Shown here piece by piece: positions 11,215-21,200 of a stretch of DNA of 64,000 bases. Location of the stretch: the NCBI GenBank assembly GCA_003339415.1, contig PDHQ01000053.1:62001-126000 (forward strand), in the 5' to 3' direction. Positions within the stretch are counted from its first letter, which is position 1. Each line of letters starts with the position of its first letter. This stretch comes from Ophiocordyceps camponoti-saundersi (nom. inval.) (lineage: Eukaryota; Ascomycota; Sordariomycetes; Hypocreales; Ophiocordycipitaceae). The notes under the pieces were generated by a model. It did no database searches, was not told the origin of the DNA, and worked only from the letters and a program-made list of their open reading frames with translations. The position numbers and the translations under genes are program-made.

Positions 11215-13750
11215 ATATACTCTAAGTAGTTTCGGTAAGGAGTTATAATAGCTTTATAATACTTACGTAATCTTCTAGTTATCTTTCCTATATAATTATC
11301 TTATAACTTTATTATAAAAGGATAATAATATATACCTTATAACCTTATAATCGTATGTATTTAATCGAATATTTATAAGGTATATAGATCGCGGCTATTA
11401 TTATCTCGATAAGGCTTTAATTTTTCGGGTTAGCTATCGATAGAAGTAAATTTTATATATAGGCGCTAATATCGATAAAAAACAGCTATAATTTCTCGGG
11501 CAGCTTTATCTCGATATATATAGCTCTTACGGTATTTATTAAAGTGCGCCTAGCGCGTTCGGCTCTGCCGTTTTAAGCAGGAGTATAAGGGGCATAGAAT
11601 CGTAAGATAAAGCCCTCGTTAGCGGCCTAAGCCTTAATTTTTTATTACGTAAATTTAAAAGTATTATCGAATCCTATAACTTAGACGTAATAGCCTCCTA
11701 TAGTAGTATTAACGCTACGTTTCTACGCTTTAAGCCGCTTAAAAGCTTTATTACGGGTCTTCGTAAAGAGAACCTAATAATAGTTAGTATAGATATCGAT
11801 TCCGTAAAGCGTATACTAATAACCCTTATAGGCTATTAGAGAATATTAGATATAATCCTAGAAGATATATTATAGGAAACTCGTAGGCAAAATAGCGGGA
11901 TCTTAACTAATTATAGTATTTACTTTTCTAAGTTAGTAGGCTCGGTAGTAAAACGATTCGAAGATACCCTTCTTATTAATTATAAGGCCGGATTTATAGT
12001 AGGCCTCGAGGATCCTATCTTTACCTACGTGCCTAAGGCGTTAATATATTACTATAAAATCGACTTCCTTTTCTTTTATAAGTAAGGTAGCTATTATAAG
12101 AGGCTTTAGAGCCTTAGCGCCCGTAATATTAGCTACGCCTCCTATCTAAGAGAGGTAGCAGACGGTGCGTCCTCGTTATTAAAAGCGTATACCTTCGCTA
12201 TCGATACGGATTTCCTTTCTATTAAGTTAATTAGCGGAGATAAGATTAACTAAGATATCTATATTATAGAATACCTTTTTAAATATAATCGAATAGCTAT
12301 TAGAAGCGTTAATTATAATAATACCTTAGCCGTAGTAGAATAAGGGCTTGCTATTTAATACCGTAAGATAATAAGGGCTATTAAACTTTTTATATTAATT
12401 AAATTATCCCTTATTATTAAAAAGGTATAAGGTATAGCTAATATTAATAATTATAGTATTTTATAAAATAGAGCTATTATAACCTTTAAGGGTAGTATTA
12501 ATAATATAAGCTACGGTGCTTTTCCTTACTAATATTATATCCGCGCTACTACTTACGGAACTCGCGTTACTATTCCTACGTTACCTAAGAATAGGTAGCG
12601 GCCGGAGCTTAGGGTAGAGAACCTAATATTACTCCTTCGAGTAAATATAACCTTTTAGATAGACGTTATAGCCGTAGTAAGAGAGGGTTATAATCTCGTT
12701 TATTATATTCGTACGCTTTAGCATATAGGGCACGATACGTATCTCTATTAATAACGATAGCTTTAGCTTATTATTATTATTACCGTTATTACTATTACCT
12801 TTATTCTCCGGCTTTTTCTTCTAAGGTTAGCTTTAGGTTATAGAAAAAGCCTTTCCGCTCGATAAGTTACGGGTTATTTTAAAGTTAGCGATTCGCGATA
12901 AAATATACGTATTAATATCGTTAAAAGATAACCTAGAAGGGCTATCTATATCGTAATCTTACTTCTTAGCGATAACGGGGTATAGGGTTTAGATAGTATT
13001 AATAGCTTTCTAAGTATAGATATATAGTATCTTTTTAAAATTAGCCCCTATATCTTTATCTATAATAATTTAGTTTTAGAGGCCTTAAAGGTCCTTCTTA
13101 AAAGCTCTCTAACTTTTAATTATATTATCTTTTAGCTTAAGCTAATACTAACGTTAAAAAATATATTAAGGTTATATCTTCGTTAATATTTTAGCTTATT
13201 TCTTAGCTAAAAAATAGATATTATATATTATAGTATTTTTATCCTAGCTAAGTTAGGTAATATTACTAATAGCTTTACCGGAAAAGGACTATAAGATAAT
13301 TCCTACGGTAATCTCTATTTTATTATTATATTTAATAGCTTTATCTTTATCGATAAGTTAGGTTAGAATCTTATTATCGAAGATAAATAATTTTACCTTA
13401 TTAATTTAAGCTACCGCTATAAGAGATCTATATTACTTAATATAGCTTATAGCGCCCTTAAGCTTTGTATTACTAAAGGACGAAAATATAGTTATCTATT
13501 CTTATTTATCGTATTTTGCGCTTTTTCTTATTATTTAGTATTATGCCTCCGGATCGAGAAAGCTAGTTAAATTTTTCGCTACTAAAATTAGTATAAAATA
13601 ATTTTCTTCGTTTTTATTCTACGTATAGAATTTTCTATTATACTATAGCGTTCCGAATTAATTAAATAAGCCTAAAAGTAGGAAAATAAAGGTATCGTAA
13701 ACTTTAGCGTAGCGGAAGCGTATTAGAAGGCGCTTATAACCTATAGTGAT
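11215..13750 (-). mobile_element. Ty1/copia-like remnant (RIPed)
   Basis: On the minus strand near 11640-11530 the translation reads APYTPA*NGRAERARRTL, which fits the copia integrase motif PYTPxQNGxAER with one CAG codon mutated to TAG. Sequence upstream of it on the minus strand (12,000-13,700) would be gag/protease/integrase N-terminus, but only weak reading is possible. The remnant is cut at 11214 by the outer gypsy element, so its RT half should lie left of the window. No copia LTR was identified. The right edge at about 13,750 is placed where CA and TG dinucleotides return to normal frequency. Confidence 0.65.
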
Positions 13751-15484
13751 ATAAGGTAGGCATAGGCTATCGGGTAGGTGTACTAATATGTGTGTATTAT
13801 GTGTATACTAGGTCTAGGCTAGGATAGCTAGGCTAGGTCGTGTGCGAGGTCGGGCGGGGCTGGTCACGTGGACCCCCTCAACACATATGACACGAAGGAG
13901 TATGTATGTATGTATGTAGAGCGAGGACTGTATTGGGGGTTTAAGAACAAGAGGGCCTTTAACACGCGTGCAGACCGTATGTGAAGGCCTATGTATGTAC
14001 ATGTCTACATATGTAAGTGTGACCATATGTTTGTATTTATGCAGATCTCGCTTCTTCCTGCTATACAGTTAAAGGTTTCTTGATTCCAGCTAGTTGCTTC
14101 CGAAGTTCTTGTTGCCCCTTTAAATCATGCATGAACAACACAGCCGTGGTTGGGGAGATGAATCGTGCGCAGCTCCACAAGGCGAGAACGTGCTGGTAAT
14201 GACCGGGAAGATCCCTCCTCCATTAACTTGGCCTTGCCGCGAGAATACACGCATTCATACACGTGCAGTATCGCTATTTATACGCATCATTACACCGGTT
14301 GGCAGACAGCTAGGCACACACATGTGTCTGTTGTATACATACTCGTAGCCTATAGGTAGGCATCCCATAAGATTCTGACGTTAATGCCTAAAGGGGCAAC
14401 CCTGATGCTGACGAGAGGATTCGATTGGCTCTCATCCCAAACAGCTATAGTTTCACTTGCGATCCGCGTTATGCAATTTATTTAGAAACGAGGCTCCACC
14501 TATTATTGCTGCTTGAATTCCTGGACCCTCACCCAGCCATGGAGGATCTACCTTTGCGGACAGTGTTCCGTGGGACGAGGCTCGCGTGAGGCGAGAAGCA
14601 CGCGAAATGCAGACCATCACATCCCGTGTACATAACTTACAGAGTGGCCTTGTTTTCGAGAGTTTTCCGGAGGAGCGTCCCTCCAATATACTGATCCCTT
14701 CACTCAACACTTGGCATGACAGGGCAGCTCGGAAACATGCAACTGCGCTGCGAGTACATACATACATACATACATTTGTACACTCTGACCCTTCATCTAA
14801 CCATGCCAAGTTTCGTCCAAACAGATGAACTGACTGCTCCTTCTTTTCTCCCGTGACGGAGCCAGTCCCGTAGCTCACGCTCACATACATACACACATTT
14901 AAGCAGTCTCTTTATTCGACCGGTACTCAAGAGTTCTTTAGGGAGAACCTTGTTCTACATTTGCTGTGGCAAGGCCTGGTAAAGGTGAAAACGGGAGCTT
15001 GTCTGCCAACTGCTGGCGGTCGTAGTACTACAGACATAAGACAAATACGGTCCATCGAGCGATTGACTGGGTAAGGATTTCAGACAGGGAAAGGAAAAGA
15101 TCTCCCATTTACTCCGCAGAATATTCTTACACAAAACATATCCGCACGGAGACTTTAGCTACCCACGCAAATCTCTGTCTTCAAACATCCGTGATCTGCA
15201 CTAGCATGTGCAAATACCTACATAGTGGTTTAGACAATCAAAGCGGGTGCCATTAGTCAACTAGTATGTCCTCGAGGCTCACCACTACCGGCTCGGGAGA
15301 CCTTTTTTTCCGTTCGCCGGCGAAATGCCCGCCTCTTCCGACTCCCAAGGTCAACCTCGATTCATTATTATGAATACCGTGTATTATTAATACCAATCTT
15401 CCATGTCTTCGCCTGTCCAGCCGCGGCAGGCTCTCAGACCGACCGCATGCAATCCCTCTGGCTAAGCCGACTTCGTTGCCCATC
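13751..15484. other. Intergenic, left of RIB1
   Basis: Normal-composition DNA begins here. It contains short TATG/TACA tetranucleotide runs (13905-13920, about 14754-14775) and GCTAGG-type repeats near 13815-13840. Open frames up to 147 codons exist but show no domain, no convincing start context and no conserved motif. The last few hundred bases should carry the RIB1 promoter and leader. Confidence 0.5.
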
Positions 15485-16635
15485 ATGCCGCCGGACGCCG
15501 ACGTATCCTGCCGGCTACCGTCCTTCTACTCACCCCCGACGCAGCCGGAGGCTCCGGCCGGTCGGCCGATAGACCCTCTATCGCTGCTCGAGTCTTCCAC
15601 TGTCACCCAGCCTTCGCGTCAACCTTCACCACCACCGTCTCTCCTGTCGCCGGCCGTCACACCTCGGGCGCAGACGCCTTCAGCGAGCGGACCTCGAGGC
15701 GTTCCCGTCGACAGCTCCGTTCCCTCCGGAGGCTGCGGCAACAAGCGGCCGCGGCTACTGGAGACTCTGCCCGAGGTTCAATGCATCGTCCGCGCTCGAA
15801 TTCCTACCGTCGCCGGCACCGAGATGTTCCTCCACCTCTACACCAACAGCGTCGACAACAAGGAGCATCTCGCCATCGTCTTCGGCAACCACATTCGGAG
15901 CCGCAGTCTCGACGCTCCGCGCGAGGGAGAGACCGAAATGGATCGCATGGTCCGCGGTGCCTACACTGGGCGGCTGTACCCCGGGCGGACAGCCAGCCAC
16001 GCCTCCACCGCCACACTCGACGACGTGGACTTGACGCCCTCCAAGATTCCGCCCCTGGTACGAATTCACTCCGAATGCTATACGGGTGAGACAGCCTGGT
16101 CGGCTCGCTGCGATTGCGGTGAGCAGCTCGACGAGGCCGCACGATTAATGGGCCTACCGGAAAGCACCAGCGGCGGCATCATCATCTATCTGCGACAGGA
16201 AGGCCGAGGTATAGGCCTCAGCGAAAAGCTCAAGGCCTACAACCTGCAGGATCTTGGATCTGACACCGTCGAGGCGAACCTGCTGCTACGCCACCCCGCC
16301 GACGCAAGGAGTTACGGGCTGGCCACGGCAATGCTCCTCGATTTAGGTCAGACCGACGTTCGTCTCCTCACCAACAATCCGGACAAGATTCGGGCCGTGG
16401 AAGGTCCCAACAGAGAGATTGTCGTCAGGGAGCGCGTTGCCATGGTTCCGCTGTCGTGGAAGGGCCAGGGAGGCTTCCGAAGCGACGAGGTGGAGGGCTA
16501 TCTAAAGACCAAGGTGGGAAAAACTCTTGCTGGCCAATCCTTCTGGCCATTCATCTTCTCCATTTGCCTGCTAACGGTGCGCGATGTGCTCTGCAGATTG
16601 AAAAGATGGGTCATATGTTGGATATGGGCCAATGA
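15485..16635 (+). CDS. RIB1: GTP cyclohydrolase II
   Basis: Catalyses the first committed step of riboflavin synthesis, opening the ring of GTP to give the diaminopyrimidine phosphate, formate and pyrophosphate. The zinc site is visible as HSEC at residues 195-198 followed by CDC ten residues later, and the GTP-handling loop as [10 protein letters not shown]. Residues 1-90 are a Ser/Pro-rich, probably disordered leader usual for fungal RIB1. Two exons are inferred, 15485-16513 and 16597-16635, with an 83-base intron (GTGGGA...CTAAC...CAG). Splicing replaces an implausible tail by [12 protein letters not shown], the normal family ending, giving 355 residues. The ATG at 15485 is the first in frame; a TTG lies three codons upstream. 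Encoded alone, with no riboflavin gene nearby. Confidence 0.92.
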
Positions 16636-17222
16636 CGTATGTACTTGTAGACGGACAGTTCCGTCGTGCTTCTGTGAGACGCACTGCACTGCACGGGCAT
16701 GATTGCGCGCCCTGAATTCAGTATGCTGGATAGTTCTTCATTGCGAGATTCGGCATCCCTCTGGAGGTATGTTGTAGATTATGCGAATCCTTCTATTCCT
16801 CGCAAACGCCATTGCAGAAAAGGGTCTTCTACAACGTCTGTATGTATGTATTAGCTCGTCAACAATAGTGTAAACGTCGAGATATCGGGGATGAGGAGGT
16901 GGCGCACAAGGGGAAGATGTGGACGGAGAGAGTGCACTACAGCTTGCCGAAGAATTGATTCTTAGGTAAGCCGGAATTTACAAGTTCCCGACACAGAAAA
17001 GTGCCATCAGCATTCCTCCAGTTTCTTTCATCCATGAATGAGAATACGCCTTTCCTTCTTGAACCCATGGCATCACTGGTGTGCATGTACAAACACTGAC
17101 ACTTCTTTGTTTGTCTTTGGCGTCTTCTTGGAAGGAATATCCAAGCCTATAAGACGCTCCTTTTTTCCCCCTTTCAAACACGTCATGCTTCGCTTCGAAA
17201 ATCTCGGTTCGAAATAGTCGAC
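16636..17222. other. Intergenic RIB1 / coilin-like gene
   Basis: 587 bases with no gene seen. A short TGTATG run lies near 16842. The minus-strand open frames at 16978-17354 have no recognisable content. It should hold the RIB1 3' end and the promoter of the next gene. Confidence 0.4.
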
Positions 17223-19861
17223 ATGTCGCTTCAGGAACCGCTCCGTTTGCGACTCTCGGTCCAACGCTACGGCGTTCCTGATGTGAAGCTTGTCTGGCCT
17301 TGTTCGCGCTCCTGCGACTTCACCATCTTCAAGCTGCTGGACCACGTCAACCAAGTGATACCGCTGGAGACCAGCGAATGGGGCCTCGAGGATTACGCTG
17401 TCGAGCTTGCCGACAGCTCTGGCGGCAACTATGAATGCCTACACTTTCAACAAGTCTCAAAGATACTTAAAAATGATGACGAAGTCATGTGCGCATGATG
17501 ATATTCGCGATCCTGTGAGACAAAGCTTACACTTCAATTCTCAGAATTCGATGTCTCGAGGGGGAAGACCTTAAGAGACGGCGACTTACTGGCCGGCATC
17601 AGATTTCCGCCGACGGAAGACACCTTGTCGACGGCCTCGTCTTTGGCAGACCTTGGCTGAGAACGCCACGAGATCGGCCTGCGCTCGAGCTGCCTCCCCG
17701 CAAGCGAGCCCGCATCGCAGAGAATTGCTACGATGATGACTGTGACATCGACAATTTTGACTATGGCGACCACGAGCGACAGCCTCGACTATTGCCAGAG
17801 AATCCCGATGCTTTCTCCGATGACGACGAGTCTTTTCGTGACTCCGGGCCTGATAAGGATGGCAGCGAGAGCTCTGGAGACGATCTGGATTACGAAGAAG
17901 AGAACCAAATGGACTTGACGGCAGATCGACAATTCTTAGCGCAGGAGAATCAGATCTTCGACCGTGGTGTACGCGGTGGTGGAAGGTACCTATCGTCAGA
18001 ACAGAGTCTCACGGACGGGGCACCAAACACAAATGTCAATGGCCTCGATCTGGCTGCGCTCGATGGCATTGTCGCTCTTCGCGCAGCCTTTCCGTCGATA
18101 TCCGTGACAGCTATCGAAGCCGAGTTATTGCAAAACAACAAGGACGTCGGAAAAGCATACAAGAGTTTGAAGCAGTCAAGCGAGCCGGCTCTCAGCCTGA
18201 AGAAGGTGATGGACAGATACGTGAGAAGTGGCTTTATTCCCGTCGCAGGTACATCGGCACACGCAAGCAATACCCATGTAAAGCTCTCATCCGACCCAAG
18301 TCATCAACTAAGCCCGGAGTGCTTAGGTACTGAAAGCATTTCTTCGCTTCGACGTGCTGAGCGACCTCTAATTGAGGTTGTTGAAAGCGTTGAAGATGAA
18401 ACTTCCAACTCAGCCGTCGATGAGGAAGAAAGCAGTAGCTCAAACACCGACGAGGAGGGAACTAGCCTTTCGCAAGACACATCGAGCGAATCTTCGGACA
18501 GCGATGCTGATGATCAGTCAGCGGAAGCTGCTCGCGAGAGCTCTTCTGACGGCGACGAAGCGGGCTATGACCGTGACGGCCGAGAGAGCTCGTCTGATGG
18601 CAGCGAAACCAGCGACAGCGACTCAAGTCAAAGTGACAGCAACGACAGCGGTGCCCCTGTCACGGACTGTCAACGTGCGAAAGCTGGGCCCGGGACAAAG
18701 GGGACCCTTACACCAACCGTGAAGGGGGGCGACCCTGCTCCTACGGCGAAGCGAGACGGAGCTGTGCCCAAGGTACTTTACCGCACGAAGACGCAGAAGC
18801 GTAACGCTCGCAGAAGGATGCAAATAGCCAAACGGCGTGCTAACTGTGAATTACCTGTGCCTGTTGTAAAGGAACCTGAACAACATGTTTCACGCTCAGC
18901 GACGCAAGATCGGTCTGCTGAAGAAAATGTTGCTACCCGAAATGCTCTGGACGTTGTTGCTCCAGAGGCTTCACCCCGGGAAGACGCCGGCGAAGTAGGC
19001 CCCGACAAGCGGCGGGCGCGCTTTGATAAGGGCGCCGGTCGGCGTCTACTGTTTGGTGCACTCGGGCTGAAAGCGCCGAAGACGAAGGCCGAGGAGGAAC
19101 GAATAAAGCAAATTCTGATGAAAGGCGTCCGGCCGTTACACAACCCTCGCCTAGGGCCAAGCGAAGGTGCCGATGAAAGGACCCCAGCCGTTCAAGACCA
19201 AGCCGAAGAAAGTTGGAGGCAGAAGCTGAATTACTGGGCCGTGGAATGCTGCCACGATGATGTTCACTTGAGCAGCCCGCCATTCCCCTTCAAGCAGCGT
19301 TGGGACCCTCAGCAGCAGGTTGGAAAGTCGGGTGGCAAGCGGAAACGAGAACATGTCGAGAACTTTTACGGAGACTGCGATTCTGGTCTTTACGTGGACG
19401 AAGAAGACACGTGCAGGACCAGGGCGGAGGCCACGGGGGGCGAATCTTTCCCAAGCACTGCCGACGAGGATCTTGTCGCCTTACCGGCTGATCTCAGCAT
19501 CCTTCCCGTTTTGAAAGCTGAAGCCGTGAAGGAGGGTATGGTCATCACGTGGGGGCAGATGGTCATGTCAAAAGCGACCCGGTGGCAGCCGCAGATCGCG
19601 CAGAGAACGGGAGAGCTGCTAAGCGGCACGGGCGAGGCCGAAGTGCACGTGCGGCTGGCGGTGAGAGACCGTGAGGACAGGACGAGGACTTATGATGCCA
19701 TAACGGGCCAGCGCATCTACGACAAGTTTGAGGCGCCTGATCTGGATAGTGAAGACGAGGTTGATGACGATGGCGTCCGTGTGCTTTCATGGGCAGAGCT
19801 CATGGACCCAAGGATCCTCTCCGACGGGGAGAAGGCCGAAACCGTGGCGACGGCGTGCTAG
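17223..19861 (+). CDS. Coilin-like nuclear protein (DUF7357-type)
   Basis: An 860-residue protein of two exons, 17223-17488 and 17545-19861, with a 56-base intron (GTGCGC...TTCTCAG). Splicing gives DEVIIRCLEGEDLKRRRL, restoring a conserved fungal N-terminal region. Residues 1-90 resemble the ubiquitin-like N-domain seen in coilins and in fungal DUF7357 proteins. Then comes a basic patch (PPRKRARI), a long acidic Ser/Asp/Glu-rich low-complexity stretch (about 270-390), a basic segment (TQKRNARRRMQIAKRR), and a compact C-terminal block (about 734-857). That block starts ILPVLKAEAVKEGMVI, similar in layout to the Tudor-like end of metazoan and plant coilin. If so it would organise nuclear RNP (Cajal) bodies. 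The coilin link is inference; the exon structure is firmer. Confidence 0.72.
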
Positions 19862-21200
19862 ATCTCAAGGGTGGATAGGAACGTTGGTGTGGTGCACTGG
19901 TGTCGAGACCCGTGCAAGGCGTATTGCATGTTTTTCGTTATATTGCTCTTGATATTGATAACCCCTTTTGATGTTAACCTGTTTCCTTAGTTGCCTTGCG
20001 AAGTCTTTTCTTCTGCCTTGCAATTCCCCTTCTTGTGTTTGGGGCCTCTGAAGCCGGGTTGGAGGTGCGATGGTTGTGCATATGTTGGTGCCAACTCTCG
20101 GCTCGAGTCATAACAGTTTTCTGACGAGTCAAGCCGAGGAAGCGGGAAGAAGTGTTCCGGATAGACTGCATTAACTTGGGTGAACCGGGCCCATGTGTGA
20201 ATAACCTTAGCCTCTGAGGCTACTAGCCTTTCTTCTCGTTCGTCTCGGCTGTCACACTTGGTCTCAGTAAGTGTGCTAACAGAGAAAAAACGCCTTACCG
20301 AGTCTACTTGAAGCCGCTTGTCTGTTTCACAATGCTTCGCTGTCAGTTCGTTTCCGCATGTGGTCAAGTACGGCTGCAGAATCCTTTCCGCCGTCCATGA
20401 TCCTTGGCCAGCATGATTGACATGACGTGCGTAGATGATCTGATCTAAGCGTCTTTCTGATCCATAGTCGTCTTCTGTTCCTTGAGTTACCGATGCTACT
20501 CTATTCCTTTATATCAGTTCTGTTTTGGAGGTCGAGGTTGCGAATAAGAGGTTGAGCAATGCTGATAACTGCATACATACGTGCGTACAAGCGCGACAGC
20601 AAGTCCGTGTTTCTTTGTTCATTCGACGCAGGGCTTGGTAGCACGAGTCAAGAACTTGGAACGGTCAGGCTGAATTTGTCGGTTTCCTGACGATTCGAAA
20701 GGCTTACTTGTGCGGACCCTTAGGCCAACCCCAGATGGCTTCTAGCTTCGGTTGGGCGTCTGCCTCGCAACCGTTATCTGGATCGTTTTACCAGCTGACA
20801 GATGTCTCCGCAGCTGTCAAACAGCCGTCGATTGTGCGCTAAAACCGTTGGTCAAGGCAGACTGCATCTCTGTATAATATGGATAGAGCGGGCTGCCTGG
20901 CTGGCGACTTGCCTGCCGCTACGCCGAGGCAGACAGTCCGTAGCTCACCACCTCCTTTTGAGGAATCATGAGTCCTAGCTTTGATCCACCTGGGCACTTA
21001 GCTGTCTAGCTGGTGTTTGCCTCTTATATTCTGCCTCCCCAGGAAGCTTGGATGAAAGATGAGGAGATACTGGGCGTCATATCTACGACATCTTGCAACG
21101 GTAAACTCGGCAGAGCCTCGAGTTGACGCGAGCCGGATCTCGACGAGTAAATACGGTACTTGAAGTATATCTCTTATTGGCGCCGGTTATATCATCGCCA
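19862..21200. other. Intergenic, coilin-like gene / metalloprotease
   Basis: 1.3 kb with no supported gene. A 126-codon minus-strand frame at 19987-20367 has no recognised motif and overlaps where the 3' UTR of the coilin-like gene should be. The part closest to 21201 should be the protease promoter; no distinctive element was recognised. Confidence 0.4.

Noticed and set aside
14453..14896. 147-codon minus-strand frame near the transposon border
   Set aside because: It runs through tetranucleotide repeats, has no domain or conserved motif and no promoter or intron logic; it is probably a chance frame.
19987..20367. 126-codon minus-strand frame after the coilin-like gene
   Set aside because: No recognisable content; its position fits the 3' UTR of the neighbouring plus-strand gene.
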